From Vibrio chagasii (GTDB lineage Bacteria; Pseudomonadota; Gammaproteobacteria; Enterobacterales; Vibrionaceae): a stretch of DNA of 64,000 bases. This document shows, piece by piece, positions 44,266-54,392 of this stretch. The notes under the pieces were generated by a model that worked only from the letters and a program-made list of their open reading frames with translations, ran no database searches and was not told the origin of the DNA. Both the position numbers and the translations under genes were made by a program. Positions within the stretch are counted from its first letter, which is position 1. Each line of letters starts with the position of its first letter. The stretch spans positions 1,736,001 to 1,800,000 of the forward strand of contig NZ_AP025465.1 of NCBI RefSeq assembly GCF_024347355.1, read 5' to 3'.

Positions 44266-45918
44266 ATGACTCAAGTAGATTGGCGACATGTTACGCCTCA
44301 GTACGACGAATATAGCGCTCAATTAGAGCAATTCCATGACATCTCGCCTCTCCCATTTTCAGATATTCAACACAGATTCAGAGACGCGTTGACTCGCTTT
44401 GTCCGCTTATCAAACCTTTCACGTGTTTTGTTAGTCAACTCTCCGGACAACTCGATCTATCGCCAAATGATCGTTGAGTCTTTAGTCGCTGAGCTGAATG
44501 ACGATGCACAGCCCGTTATCAAAACCGAATCGTTGAATGCAATTTCTCTGTTTGACCAAGTTCAGTCTAGAGATGGAAAAGTCATCGCGACGAAACCTGG
44601 TCTACTCACCAGAGCAAACAACGGCTACTTGATCGTATCTGCAAATTTGATTCTTGCTAATCCGGGTAGCTGGTTATTATTAAAATCTGCGCTTCTTGGC
44701 GAAGCTGTCGAACCAATCAGCAGTAACCCTGAGCACTTGAATCAATCACCAACGCTTCCTCTTACATACAACATCAAATTGATTGTCGTTGGAGACAGAG
44801 CGCAACTCGGTGACCTTGATTACTTGGATAGCGATATTCAAACCGGTTTTTGTCTTTTTAGTGAAATTGAACAAGACATTAAACTTTCTGAAGAGACTTT
44901 GACTCAATATCTAGGGTATCTGAAGTGGCTTCAGCAGCGTTACGAACTGCCGAATATGACTCAACAAGCGTTGACGGCGATTTTGACCGCAGGCGCCCGA
45001 GAAACAGAAGATCAAAGTTACATTCCATTGTGTCCGATTTGGCACAACGCGCTACTGAATGAAGCGCTGATTGAAGCCAATAACGGCGAGATTGATATTC
45101 AGCATATCCAACAAGCTCAACAGCATAAATACAATCGAGAATCATACCTACCAGAGCGCGCACTTGATGATATTCGAGATGGCCAAGTCATCATCGAAAC
45201 TGAAGGTGAACAAGTGGGCCAAGTGAACGGCCTAACCGTTATCGATGTTCCAGGTCACCCAATCTCTTATGGTGAACCTGCACGTATTTCGTGTGTCATT
45301 CACTTTGGCGATGGCGATATTGCCGATGTTGAACGTAAAGCTGAGCTTGGTGGCAACCTGCATGCGAAAGGCATGATGATCATGCAAGCGTTCGTTAGCA
45401 GTGCGCTAAACCTTGAAGATCCATTGCCATACGCTGCGTCTGTCGTGTTTGAACAATCGTATTGCGAAGTTGATGGCGACAGTGCTTCACTTGCTGAGCT
45501 GTGTTCTCTAGTGAGCGCACTATCTGAATACCCTATCGACCAACAAATCGCTGTAACGGGTGCTGTCGACCAATTTGGTCGTGTGCAAGCGGTTGGTGGC
45601 CTCAATGAGAAGATCGAAGGTTTCTACCATGTTTGTAAGCATCAAGGCCTAACAGGCAAACAAGGCGTGATACTTCCAAGGTCTAATTTGAGACATCTTG
45701 CACTGAAACCGGATCTTATCGAAAGCATCAAAAACGAAGAATTTCACATCTGGTCTGTGTCAAATGTAGACGAAGCTATTCCTCTAATTATGAACAAACC
45801 ATTTAGAGACGATGAAGAAGAAAGCGTTCTTAGCAAAATCGCGGAACGTATTGAAAACTTTGAAAGACATGAGCACCCAATGGGAATTGTGGGACGCATC
45901 AAAAACTGGTTTGTCTAG
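44266..45918 (+). CDS. Lon-family protease homologue (LonH/YcbZ type)
   Basis: A 550-residue protein with a Lon-type protease domain in the last 240 residues. The catalytic serine lies in DGDSASLAEL near residue 405 and the lysine in GGLNEKIEGF near 448, the expected dyad. The AAA-like N-terminal part has no recognisable Walker A (LLVNSPDNSIYR in its place), as in E. coli YcbZ, so ATP use is doubtful. Divergent from matP and followed by fabA, as in E. coli. No membrane helix is seen. Confidence 0.92.
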   Translation: MTQVDWRHVTPQYDEYSAQLEQFHDISPLPFSDIQHRFRDALTRFVRLSNLSRVLLVNSPDNSIYRQMIVESLVAELNDDAQPVIKTESLNAISLFDQVQSRDGKVIATKPGLLTRANNGYLIVSANLILANPGSWLLLKSALLGEAVEPISSNPEHLNQSPTLPLTYNIKLIVVGDRAQLGDLDYLDSDIQTGFCLFSEIEQDIKLSEETLTQYLGYLKWLQQRYELPNMTQQALTAILTAGARETEDQSYIPLCPIWHNALLNEALIEANNGEIDIQHIQQAQQHKYNRESYLPERALDDIRDGQVIIETEGEQVGQVNGLTVIDVPGHPISYGEPARISCVIHFGDGDIADVERKAELGGNLHAKGMMIMQAFVSSALNLEDPLPYAASVVFEQSYCEVDGDSASLAELCSLVSALSEYPIDQQIAVTGAVDQFGRVQAVGGLNEKIEGFYHVCKHQGLTGKQGVILPRSNLRHLALKPDLIESIKNEEFHIWSVSNVDEAIPLIMNKPFRDDEEESVLSKIAERIENFERHEHPMGIVGRIKNWFV

Positions 45919-45988
45919 TACTGATCGGACTTGTTTAGCGTACACCTGTTCACTAATATGCACCTATCAAAAATCGGAGTAATTGATA

Positions 45989-46504
45989 ATGCAAAACAAA
46001 CGTGATTCTTACACTCGCGAAGAGCTTCTAGCTTCAAGCCAAGGCGAACTATGGCCACAAGGCCCTCAACTACCAGCACCAAACATGTTGATGATGGACC
46101 GCATCACTAAAATGTCTGAGACTGAAGGTGATTTCGGTAAAGGTTTGGTTCTTGCTGAGCTCGATATTACTCCTGACCTATGGTTCTTTGATTGTCACTT
46201 CCCTGGTGACCCAGTAATGCCTGGTTGTCTAGGTCTAGACGCTATGTGGCAGCTGGTTGGTTTCTACCTTGGTTGGGTTGGCGGCGCAGGTAAAGGCCGT
46301 GCTCTAGGTGTTGGTGAGGTTAAATTCACAGGTCAAATCCTACCTACAGCGAAAAAAGTAACGTACGAGATCCATATGAAGCGCGTTGTTAACCGTCGTC
46401 TAGTTATGGGCCTTGCAGACGGTCGTGTGCTTGTTGATGGCAAAGAGATCTATGTTGCTAAAGATTTGAAAGTTGGCCTTTTCCAAGATACATCAGCATT
46501 CTAA
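45989..46504 (+). CDS. fabA: 3-hydroxydecanoyl-ACP dehydratase/isomerase FabA
   Basis: FabA makes and isomerises the double bond that leads to unsaturated fatty acids. The start [10 protein letters not shown] follows CGGAGT. The active-site His is in [13 protein letters not shown] near residue 70 and the Asp in LGLDAMWQL near 84. At 171 residues it has the family length. It is 65 bases after the Lon-like gene and ends before a terminator. Confidence 0.97.
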   Translation: MQNKRDSYTREELLASSQGELWPQGPQLPAPNMLMMDRITKMSETEGDFGKGLVLAELDITPDLWFFDCHFPGDPVMPGCLGLDAMWQLVGFYLGWVGGAGKGRALGVGEVKFTGQILPTAKKVTYEIHMKRVVNRRLVMGLADGRVLVDGKEIYVAKDLKVGLFQDTSAF

Positions 46505-46527
46505 TTAGATAGTTAGATTCGAATAAA

Positions 46528-46553
46528 GCAGCCAATGGCTGCTTTATTTTTGC
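46528..46553 (+). terminator. Rho-independent terminator after fabA
   Basis: AAAGCAGCC-AAT-GGCTGCTTT followed by ATTTTT. Confidence 0.85.
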
Positions 46554-46688
46554 CTCCAAAACATTTAGTTATAGTGCATTAAGGTTCGGATTAATTGAGA
46601 TATCGCGTCCACCAGCTATGAATGAAACATGAATATCATAGAAACATTGCTCTTGGCCGTTTCGCCGTTTGCAAACTTTACCTCCCCC

Positions 46689-46730
46689 TAAAAACTAACA
46701 AGGCCCCATTGTATTTAAAACAATGGAGCC
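46689..46730 (-). terminator. Probable terminator after rmf
   Basis: On the minus strand GGCTCCATTGT pairs with ACAATGGGGCC around a 7-base loop, followed by TTGTTAGTTTTT. Confidence 0.6.
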
Positions 46731-46756
46731 CTGACCTTGAATTCGTTGCGCTCTAT

Positions 46757-46930
46757 CTACTTGTAGAGACCTGCTTGTTTATCATCTCTGGCATCTCGCC
46801 AGCCACCTAACCAATAAGACCGAGAATCCATTTGGCTATATGGGCAAGCTTCTTGTGACCTACCGTTTAAACCAGCTTTATAGCCTTGAGATTGTGCTCG
46901 TTCTAGTCGATCACGCTTTTGTCTCTTCAT
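46757..46930 (-). CDS. rmf: Ribosome modulation factor Rmf
   Basis: A 57-residue basic protein that dimerises ribosomes into inactive 100S particles in stationary phase. The start is the second in-frame ATG (MKRQKRDRLERAQ), which matches the family; the 14 codons upstream do not. The conserved GYKAGLNGRSQEACPY and WLGGWRDAR blocks are complete. It follows fabA convergently, as in E. coli. Confidence 0.95.
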   Translation of the reverse strand: MKRQKRDRLERAQSQGYKAGLNGRSQEACPYSQMDSRSYWLGGWRDARDDKQAGLYK

Positions 46931-47044
46931 AGTGCAGTCCTCATACGGGTATTTCGATTTACTAACATACAATGATTACAACTTTGCGGAGTTTTTGTGA
47001 CTCCAAGTCTAAGAATTGACCAATTTTTCGATTTTCTCAAGGCG

Positions 47045-47080
47045 AAAAAAAGCCCGAGTTCAGAATTGTGAACTCGGGCT
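47045..47080 (-). terminator. Rho-independent terminator after the DUF3466 gene
   Basis: AGCCCGAGTTCA / TGAACTCGGGCT, a 12-base perfect stem with a 6-base loop, followed on the minus strand by TTTTTT. Confidence 0.9.
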
Positions 47081-47092
47081 CAAGAGAAAAAA

Positions 47093-48805
47093 TTATTTAA
47101 ATTTTCTACGGAACCCTAACAGACCAAGCACAGTCAAAGTTAACCAACCTAGGCTACCACCTTGACGATCGACTTTCTCTGAGTCAGCACTACGAGCTTG
47201 AATATCAGCTTGAGTTTTACCAGCGATAGGAACAAGTTTAACCGCTACAACCTCCTCTACCGCATTAGATGACGCGCCACCACAGTATGAGTTGTGAGAC
47301 GTTGTATCATAAGGCTGAGCTGTTCCACCAACAGTACACTTAATCGCAGTCGCTGAAATTACACCAGCATCGTTAATGTCGGTTGCATCGATGATTCTAA
47401 ACTTGTTGTTTTCACCAGAGGCATTACCATCATTGGTTAGATCATCTAGCCACCAAGCTTTGTTATCAAACAGCGCAATTCTTGACGAGTCAGTGCCATT
47501 TGCTTGATACGGGTAAATAAAACCACGATGTCTACGTTCACTACCTTCAACTTCACGAGTCGTTTCCGCATCAATCTGGCCTACAAATTCATTGTAGTTA
47601 TTTACCGCTTTAGCTTCGCCACTTGAGCCACTAAAGAAAATTCCGCCAGACAAGAAAGTTGCTGTTGGGTTTGTCGCATCCGTTACAACAAAAATCTTAT
47701 TACCTGCACTGCCGTTCTCCGGTACATAGCCATTACGTTTGGCATAACCAACTGCGAACAAGTTGTCGTTAATATCCGTCGCAACAGAGTTACTGTATCT
47801 CGCATCGTCGTTAGACGAGCCAGACTTAACTTCTGCACCACTAATCTCTTTAGTTGTCCATGTATTATTACTATCTGTTAGATCCAGAGACTTACTAATG
47901 AATACAGAAGCATTCATATCTTGTAGGTCACCATTACCATCAGCCGTATTATAGCCTACGCCGTAAAAAACAGAGTTAGATTCAACAATTGAACGCATGC
48001 TACCTTGAGCAAAGTAATCGCCTTGTTTGGCGTCACCGCTGCGAATCCAATCGATTTCTTTGGTTGTAGTACCGTCCCAGATCGCCGCTTTCGAACTGAA
48101 CGCATTGTATGGCTTAGATGTGTCCGTTGCCCCTTGGTCTACCGACACACTACCTACATTGTAAACAGTACCATTACTTGCTGTAATCGCTTTCCATGCA
48201 CGCGTTTCAGAAGTGCCCTTAGGACCAGTTGCTGTCGTAAATATCGCATTGTTGCGGATATCACCTTCAGATTTAACGCCTAATGGCTGCGCTGCATCAT
48301 CAAGTGAGTTAATCACCGTATTGCGATTTTCAAATGTAGTACCACCTTCAACAAATGCCTTAGCATTGACGTAACTTGGATCATCTTTTTCTTTAATCCA
48401 CGTATCGTTCCAACGATTTTTAGCCCAGCTCTCACACGTAGAATATCTAAGCTCTCGATAACAATAGTTTTCGAAATCAACAAACTCTTGGATGTATTGG
48501 AATGGAGCATCCATTGCGAAAGGCACTTCTTCGCGATAGCTTACCGCTTCAACCGTATTTCGAGTTTCACCAGCAAGTTTGAATGTAGTGTCAGCACAGT
48601 TTGTTGCCGCTGAGTCAAAACATCCTAGTGCAAGGTCATTCGTTCCGTCGGTAGCACTACCAGGCTGGATCGCTACACCGAAGATTTCAGATGCACCGGT
48701 AATCGAAGGCGTTACCTCAACTACCTTATAAAGCGCAGCGTTGGCATTAGTTGCAGCCAAAACTAGGGCTCCAACTGTCGTTAATTTAAATTTAGTACAA
48801 GTCAT
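47093..48805 (-). CDS. DUF3466 family exported protein with GlyGly-CTERM anchor
   Basis: A 570-residue exported protein: signal peptide to about residue 23 (TNANA-ALYKV), then a long domain rich in Asn, Asp, Thr, Ser and Gly with repeated blade-like segments, and a C-terminal tripartite tail with GGSLGWLTLTVLGLLG and RRKFK. Such GlyGly-CTERM tails are cut by a rhomboid-like rhombosortase and tie proteins to the cell surface, usually after type II secretion. The protein's role is unknown. It begins 10 bases after uup and probably shares its transcript. Confidence 0.9.
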   Translation of the reverse strand: MTCTKFKLTTVGALVLAATNANAALYKVVEVTPSITGASEIFGVAIQPGSATDGTNDLALGCFDSAATNCADTTFKLAGETRNTVEAVSYREEVPFAMDAPFQYIQEFVDFENYCYRELRYSTCESWAKNRWNDTWIKEKDDPSYVNAKAFVEGGTTFENRNTVINSLDDAAQPLGVKSEGDIRNNAIFTTATGPKGTSETRAWKAITASNGTVYNVGSVSVDQGATDTSKPYNAFSSKAAIWDGTTTKEIDWIRSGDAKQGDYFAQGSMRSIVESNSVFYGVGYNTADGNGDLQDMNASVFISKSLDLTDSNNTWTTKEISGAEVKSGSSNDDARYSNSVATDINDNLFAVGYAKRNGYVPENGSAGNKIFVVTDATNPTATFLSGGIFFSGSSGEAKAVNNYNEFVGQIDAETTREVEGSERRHRGFIYPYQANGTDSSRIALFDNKAWWLDDLTNDGNASGENNKFRIIDATDINDAGVISATAIKCTVGGTAQPYDTTSHNSYCGGASSNAVEEVVAVKLVPIAGKTQADIQARSADSEKVDRQGGSLGWLTLTVLGLLGFRRKFK

Positions 48806-48814
48806 TATTACTTC

Positions 48815-50731
48815 TTAACTTTCCTGTTGTAGTGCCTCGAGCTCTTCCCAGCGCTCAAATGCAACTTCAAGCTCCTGCTCTGTCGCAGTTAGCTTATCTA
48901 AAACTGGCTGTGTCTGCTCTACAGATTTCGAAAAGAAGCTTGGATCGTTAACTTCTTCCTGAAGAGCTTCAATTTGTGTTTCCAATTCTTCTAAACGTTG
49001 TGGTAACGCTTCTAGCTCTCGCTGTAGCTTATACGATAACTTCTTAGGTTTAGCTTTAACTGGTGCAGTTTTGGGAGTTTCCTCAACTACTTTCGCTGGC
49101 TTTGATGGCTTTTCAACCTGTCGGTATTCAAGTGCCTGCTTTCTTTGTTGTTGAGCATCGTGATAGCCACCAACAAATTCTTCAATCACGCCGTTGCCTT
49201 CGAAGATCCAACTTGTCATCACTGTATTATCTACAAACTGACGATCGTGGCTTACTAAAAGAAGCGTACCCTGATAGTTGGCAAGCAAATCTTCTAAAAG
49301 TTCCAAAGTTTCGATATCTAGATCGTTGGTTGGCTCATCGAGAATCAGCAAGTTGTTCGATTTAAGGAAAATACGAGCTAATAACAGGCGGTTTTTCTCA
49401 CCACCAGACAGCGCTTTAACAGGAGTACGAGCACGTTTAGGAGAGAATAAGAAATCTTGTAGGTAGCTAAGCGCATGACGCTCACGGCCACCTACTGTTA
49501 CTTCTTGCTTACCATCCGCTAGGTTATCGATAACCGACTTCTCTGGGTCAAGGATTTCACGGTATTGGTCAAAGTACGCCACTTCAAGTTTCGTACCGCA
49601 ATGCAAACGACCAGAATCAGGTTTTAGCTGGTCAAGAAGCAACTTAAGAACCGTACTCTTACCACAACCATTCGGACCAATCAGTGCAATACGATCGCCA
49701 CGCATGATGTTGAAGCTAAAGTCTTTAACGATCTGTTTGCCTTCGAAACCAAAGTTAATGTTCTCAGCTTCAAATACAATCTTACCTGAACGCTGAGCAT
49801 CATCGATTTGGATAACCGCTTTGCCCTGCACTTCACGACGATTCAAACGCTCTTCACGTAGCTTCTTAAGCGCACGTACACGACCTTCGTTACGAGTACG
49901 ACGAGCTTTGATACCCTGTCGAATCCATACTTCTTCCTGAGCGAGCTTTTTATCGAATTCAGCGTTCTGCATTTCTTCAACGCGAAGCGCTTCTTCTTTC
50001 TCAACTAGGTAATTTTCGTAATCACCAGGGAAAGAACTCAATTTACCGCGATCAAGGTCGACGATACGCGTAGCCATCGACTTAATGAACGCACGGTCGT
50101 GCGAGATAAAGATGATTGAACCACGGAAGTCTTTAAGGAAGCCTTCTAACCATTCAATAGTAGCAACATCCAAGTGGTTCGTCGGTTCGTCGAGTAGAAG
50201 CACGTCAGGGTCACACACAAGCGCACGAGCAAGGGCTGCTTTACGTTGCCAACCACCAGAAAGGTCTGTCAGTTTAGTTTCGGCAGTCAGCTTTAGAGCG
50301 CCCAGAACATTCGTTACACGGTCTTCAAAGCGCCATGCATTAGCGTGATCCAACTGTTCTTGTACACGAGTAAGGCGGTTTAGATTCTTTTCACTAGGGT
50401 CGGTTGCGATCAGATCAAGAAGATCATGATAGATCTTTAGCTGCTCGCCAATCTCTGCTAAGCCACCAGCCACATAATCATATACTGTGCCTTCTTCGTT
50501 ACGCGGTGGATCTTGTTCCAAGCGAGAAACAACCACATCTTGAGTGATTTGCATCTTGCCGTCGTCCATGATGATGCTGCCAGATAGCACTTTCATCAAC
50601 GTAGACTTACCGGCACCATTGCGCCCTACTAAACAAACACGCTCATTTTCTTGCAGTGCGAAGTCTGCACGGTCTAATAATGGGTGATCGCCAAACGCTA
50701 ACTGCCCATTATGAATTGTAAGTAATGCCAT
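48815..50731 (-). CDS. uup: ABC-F family ATPase Uup
   Basis: A soluble tandem ATPase of 638 residues with a C-terminal coiled coil. Domain 1 has Walker A GRNGAGKST near 36, signature LSGGWQRKAAL near 160 and Walker B DEPTNHLD near 182; domain 2 has GPNGCGKST near 352, LSGGEKNRL near 440 and DEPTNDLD near 462. The C-terminal coiled-coil (about 555-635) is the Uup feature. In E. coli it affects precise transposon excision and ribosome assembly. It overlaps the preceding glutaredoxin-like gene by 23 bases. Confidence 0.95.
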   Translation of the reverse strand: MALLTIHNGQLAFGDHPLLDRADFALQENERVCLVGRNGAGKSTLMKVLSGSIIMDDGKMQITQDVVVSRLEQDPPRNEEGTVYDYVAGGLAEIGEQLKIYHDLLDLIATDPSEKNLNRLTRVQEQLDHANAWRFEDRVTNVLGALKLTAETKLTDLSGGWQRKAALARALVCDPDVLLLDEPTNHLDVATIEWLEGFLKDFRGSIIFISHDRAFIKSMATRIVDLDRGKLSSFPGDYENYLVEKEEALRVEEMQNAEFDKKLAQEEVWIRQGIKARRTRNEGRVRALKKLREERLNRREVQGKAVIQIDDAQRSGKIVFEAENINFGFEGKQIVKDFSFNIMRGDRIALIGPNGCGKSTVLKLLLDQLKPDSGRLHCGTKLEVAYFDQYREILDPEKSVIDNLADGKQEVTVGGRERHALSYLQDFLFSPKRARTPVKALSGGEKNRLLLARIFLKSNNLLILDEPTNDLDIETLELLEDLLANYQGTLLLVSHDRQFVDNTVMTSWIFEGNGVIEEFVGGYHDAQQQRKQALEYRQVEKPSKPAKVVEETPKTAPVKAKPKKLSYKLQRELEALPQRLEELETQIEALQEEVNDPSFFSKSVEQTQPVLDKLTATEQELEVAFERWEELEALQQES

Positions 50732-50969
50732 TCTTCTTTAACCAATCATTAAGTTCTAACAAGCCAAATGGCCAGTTAAGCTCTGAGTGTTGAGAACCGT
50801 CAGAGCTTTCAAATTTAAGCACCGGAATAGTGACCCCGTAACGGGAAAAGAGCTCATCATCGAATGCAATATCAACAACATTGACATGATGGCTAATGTT
50901 TAACTGTTCCGTGAGTTGGAATGCCATCTCACATAGATGGCACCCTTCTGTACTGTATAGAGTCAGCAC
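50709..50969 (-). CDS. Glutaredoxin-like (DUF836) protein
   Basis: An 86-residue thioredoxin-fold protein of the DUF836/glutaredoxin-2-like group. The redox motif CHLC lies at residues 10-13 and the cis-proline in GVTIPVLKF near 48. It lies between rlmKL and uup with overlaps or a 25-base gap, so likely a single operon. Substrate unknown. Confidence 0.88.
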   Translation of the reverse strand: MLTLYSTEGCHLCEMAFQLTEQLNISHHVNVVDIAFDDELFSRYGVTIPVLKFESSDGSQHSELNWPFGLLELNDWLKKNGITYNS

Positions 50970-50994
50970 TATATATCCTTATACAATCTCTTGA

Positions 50995-53115
50995 TTACTT
51001 ATGTGTAATCAACCAGCAGTTATGAATATGCTTATTACGAGAGAAATCTAGAGGCAATGTTTTAGCAGAAATGTTCTGAGCTTTAAGGCCCAGCTCTTCT
51101 AATGCTTCTAAATCCATTTTGAAGTGACGTTTATTGTTAGAGAAAACAATCGTACCTTCTTCACGAAGCAGGCGCTTTAGGTCCTCCATCAGCTGGATAT
51201 GATCACGTTGAACATCGAAAGATTGATCCATACGCTTCGAGTTTGAGAACGTTGGTGGATCAATGAAGATCAGGTCGTACGATCCTTGCTCTTTAGCTAA
51301 CCATTGTAAGCAGTCAGCTTGAACAAATTGATGTTGACGACCGACACGGCCGTTAAGCTCCATGTTCTCTTTCGCCCACTCTAGGTAAGTATTAGACATA
51401 TCAACGGTAGTTGTAGAGCGTGCGCCACCCACTGCTGCATGTACAGATGCACTACCTGTATAAGCAAACAGGTTTAGGAAATCCTTGCCTGCCGCCATTT
51501 CACCGATACGACGACGAGTGATCTTATGATCAAGGAATAAACCTGTATCTAGGTAGTCGTGAAGGTTAACAATCAGCTTAACACCGTACTCGTTTACTTC
51601 TAGGTTCGACGAATCTTGAGAAAGCTTCTGGTATTGAGAGCGGCCTTTTTGCTTCTGACGAACTTTCAACACAACGTTATTGGCTTCAACACCAGTCACT
51701 TGAATAGAAGCACGGATGATATCGGTTAGACGACGCTTTGCTTTCTCCTCCGGTACATCTTTAGGTGCGGCGTATTCTTGAATAACAAGGTGACCTGGAT
51801 ATACGTCAATCGCTACATTGTATTCAGGTAAGTCTGCATCGTAGATACGGTAACAATCTAGTTGTTCCTTCTTAGCCCACTTGCCAATTTTGCCGATGTT
51901 CTTCTTAAGGCGGTTCGCGAAATCAGGCGCAATCTGCTGTTCTTGCTGTTCTGTTGGGCGCTCTGACATAGGACGATCGGAAATTGAGTAGTTCTTTTGG
52001 TGACACGGTAACGCACCGTTATTCAATTTGAACTGTTTGTCTGCACGCATACGCAAGCAGCTTAGAAGCTCGTCTGAGCTAGAGAAGATAGATGCGTGAC
52101 AACCACCAAACTCAGCTTTTAGCTGCGCGCCAAACGCCGTGTATAGTGCAATCAAGCCAGGCTCAGTACCTAGACGCTCACCATAAGGTGGGTTTGATAC
52201 AACCACGCCATTGTCGAATTCCGCAGGACGCTTAACAAGTGCAGCATCGCCTACTTCAAATTGAATTAAATCTTCAACACCGGCACGACGCGCATTGTCA
52301 CGTGCAGTCTTGATCATTCGCTCATCGTTGTCATAGCCGTAGAACTTACACTCTACTTTCTTCACACCACGGCGACCTTGTACATTCGCCTCTGACTTAA
52401 CTTCAGCCCATAGCTCTGGTTCAAAATCTTCTAGAGCCTCGAAACACCATTTCTGACGCTTAACACCCGGAGCCATGTTCGCAGCCATCATTGCCGCTTC
52501 AATCACAAGCGTACCTGAACCACACATCGGATCTAAGAAAGGTTTTGTTGCGTCCCAGCCACTACGAAGAAGAATCGCTGCAGCAAGAGTTTCGCGCAAC
52601 GGTGCGCGACCTGATTCAGGACGGTAACCACGCTGGTGAAGACCGCTGCCGACCATATCAAGGCCAAGAATCGCTTTGTCACGGTGTAAACGAACGTGAA
52701 TACGAACATCTGGATTTTCTTTGCTAATAGAAGGACGAGGTAATGACTTCTTCTCGAAGCAATCGACGATAGCGTCTTTCACTTTCATCGCGCCGTATTG
52801 GCTGTTGCGGATTTCACGGTTAGTACCATTAAAGTCAACCACAAAACGCTTAGAGCTATGGAATTGATTCACCCAGTTAACCGCAGTGGTCGATAGGTAC
52901 AAATCCATGTCGTCCTGACAAGTGAATTCAGAAAGGACACGTACAAATCGAGAAGCCAAACGACTCCACAAACAACAACGATAAATTTGCTCATTGGTCG
53001 CTTTGAATTTAACACCTGCTTGAACAGGTTTTGCGTTTGTAATCCCTAGTTGGGTTAGTTCTTCAACTAATAAATTCTCAAGGCCGTTTGAGGTAACCGC
53101 TAGATATTGATTCAT
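50995..53115 (-). CDS. rlmL: Bifunctional 23S rRNA methyltransferase RlmKL
   Basis: This enzyme methylates G2445 and G2069 of 23S rRNA. At 706 residues it joins two methyltransferases: a THUMP domain (about 40-160) and RlmL half with [16 protein letters not shown] near residue 190 and VSNPPYGER near 310, then an RlmK half with [16 protein letters not shown] near 550 and the catalytic [12 protein letters not shown] near 625. The whole length agrees with E. coli RlmL. The upstream 500 bases have no gene. Confidence 0.96.
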   Translation of the reverse strand: MNQYLAVTSNGLENLLVEELTQLGITNAKPVQAGVKFKATNEQIYRCCLWSRLASRFVRVLSEFTCQDDMDLYLSTTAVNWVNQFHSSKRFVVDFNGTNREIRNSQYGAMKVKDAIVDCFEKKSLPRPSISKENPDVRIHVRLHRDKAILGLDMVGSGLHQRGYRPESGRAPLRETLAAAILLRSGWDATKPFLDPMCGSGTLVIEAAMMAANMAPGVKRQKWCFEALEDFEPELWAEVKSEANVQGRRGVKKVECKFYGYDNDERMIKTARDNARRAGVEDLIQFEVGDAALVKRPAEFDNGVVVSNPPYGERLGTEPGLIALYTAFGAQLKAEFGGCHASIFSSSDELLSCLRMRADKQFKLNNGALPCHQKNYSISDRPMSERPTEQQEQQIAPDFANRLKKNIGKIGKWAKKEQLDCYRIYDADLPEYNVAIDVYPGHLVIQEYAAPKDVPEEKAKRRLTDIIRASIQVTGVEANNVVLKVRQKQKGRSQYQKLSQDSSNLEVNEYGVKLIVNLHDYLDTGLFLDHKITRRRIGEMAAGKDFLNLFAYTGSASVHAAVGGARSTTTVDMSNTYLEWAKENMELNGRVGRQHQFVQADCLQWLAKEQGSYDLIFIDPPTFSNSKRMDQSFDVQRDHIQLMEDLKRLLREEGTIVFSNNKRHFKMDLEALEELGLKAQNISAKTLPLDFSRNKHIHNCWLITHK

Positions 53116-53532
53116 AGTGTTCTTTTATTGATAAAAATGAGCTCGATTATACCTGATTTTGTTACCAGAGCATCACTCTAAACTCGTCTTTTCATTGAAT
53201 CTTTCGACTAACTGGCTAGCAAACACACAGTACTGAAGCGATCGCTTACCCAGTCCCCCTTACAGCATAAGACCTAACAAACCCAATTTTTTACATCCAA
53301 TTCTCGACCGAATCAACATTGTGAATTAATATTCACCTTAAAATTGGTATATACCAATAGGAAGTGATGGGTGAAATTTAGCTACAAAAGAGCGAAAACA
53401 GGGAATAAAGAAGACTAAATTACACTTTTGAGGAATTAAATGAGGTGAAATTAACGTAAAAAAATTGTCTTAACTTCACTATTTTGATGGTTAGCGAGTG
53501 ATGCATTTATCAGTATGAGGTTTTTTAGGCAC
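53116..53532. other. Non-coding A/T-rich region with palindromes
   Basis: About 420 bases between rlmKL and the zapC terminator. It contains GTGAAT-TAAT-ATTCAC (53321-53336) and the perfect 16-base palindrome ATTGGTATATACCAAT (53344-53359). No open frame with a ribosome site is present. It should hold the rlmKL promoter. Confidence 0.6.
53344..53359. promoter_or_regulatory. 16-bp perfect palindrome
   Basis: ATTGGTATATACCAAT is its own complement and lies 8 bases after another inverted repeat (GTGAAT/ATTCAC). Possible operator, or a dispersed Vibrio intergenic element; no binding protein is known to me. Confidence 0.4.
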
Positions 53533-53558
53533 AAAAAAATCGGCTATTAAGCCGATTA
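53531..53558 (-). terminator. Rho-independent terminator after zapC
   Basis: AATCGGC / GCCGATT with a 5-base loop, followed on the minus strand by a T run (TTTTTTT). Confidence 0.85.
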
Positions 53559-53620
53559 TTTGGAAGGTTTGGTGAGGTTGTTCTGTGCGACGTATGGCGA
53601 AATGATGTATAAAACTTGGG

Positions 53621-54169
53621 TTAGCCTACCATCGCAATATGATGAGATTGATGCAGAATTGCGTTAGCATCAAGCATTCTATCGTGCATCACCTTGATTG
53701 AGTCGCCAAAGCGTAATCCTTTTGAAGGAGTCAGTAGGAACTCTTCTAGGTCTACAAACGCGCACAAGCTCGCACACTCGCCCACTTCTAATACAATGAA
53801 GTAACCAAGGCTATGCTCGTTATTCATTTGTACAATATCCCCTTCCTGAGGATACTCATGGCCTGCACCTTGGGGAGCGAAAAACCAACTCTTTGGTTGT
53901 ACAGGCTTATGGAAACGCTTCGCAGCCACGCAGTAAAGCGCCAGTTCTGCTTGACGAGGCTCAGATAGCTCTAAGCCAGAAATTTGTTCTTTGAAGGTTT
54001 GGTATGATGATGCGTCATCAACGGTGAATTCATTATCTCGAAACGCACAGTCCACCAGCTTATTGCGGACCAGATTCGTTTTGAAAATCATATCCTCTCC
54101 GAGGTTTAGCATTAATGAACATTGCTGCTCATCGTAATACCAACTCCATGTATCGCTAGGTTTAAGCAT
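53621..54169 (-). CDS. zapC: Cell division protein ZapC
   Basis: ZapC binds FtsZ and promotes bundling of the Z-ring. The 182-residue protein starts at the second of two adjacent ATG codons (MLKPSDTWSWYYDE) by family comparison; the first is equally possible. Conserved blocks are SLMLNLGEDMIFKTNLV near 18-34 and FHKPVQPKSWFF near 92. Its place between rlmKL and pyrD follows the E. coli order. Confidence 0.94.
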   Translation of the reverse strand: MLKPSDTWSWYYDEQQCSLMLNLGEDMIFKTNLVRNKLVDCAFRDNEFTVDDASSYQTFKEQISGLELSEPRQAELALYCVAAKRFHKPVQPKSWFFAPQGAGHEYPQEGDIVQMNNEHSLGYFIVLEVGECASLCAFVDLEEFLLTPSKGLRFGDSIKVMHDRMLDANAILHQSHHIAMVG

Positions 54170-54253
54170 CATTTCGTCTCACACTGTTGAACCATTCCAT
54201 TAGGTAAAACGCAAAATTACCTTCAATTGCAGTAATTTTACTGAGCAATAGGC

Positions 54254-54282
54254 AAAAAAAAAGAGGAAATGAATTCCTCTTT
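54254..54282 (-). terminator. Rho-independent terminator after pyrD
   Basis: AAAGAGGA / TCCTCTTT hairpin followed on the minus strand by TTTTTTTTT. Confidence 0.87.
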
Positions 54283-54392
54283 CTTATCGCTTTTCTCTAC
54301 AACTCGGGGAGTTACAGTGTCTCTTTTAGTAAGACGATGTCAGTTTATAGATACTTTTAGATTAGTGCTCTATAACGACTATAGTTGGTGAA

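Noticed and set aside
42847..46580. The 14-base string ATTTAGTTATAGTG occurs near 42848 and again near 46563
   Set aside because: With A/T-rich sequence of this length, a few repeated 14-mers are expected; no shared function of the two places is apparent.
46622..46810. A 62-residue plus-strand frame between fabA and rmf
   Set aside because: It covers the rmf terminator and the end of rmf antisense, and lacks a ribosome site; rmf explains the conserved sequence.
50826..50838. matS-like GTGACCCCGTAAC in the glutaredoxin-like gene
   Set aside because: Two mismatches to the MatP consensus, including the purine position; such matches are expected by chance.
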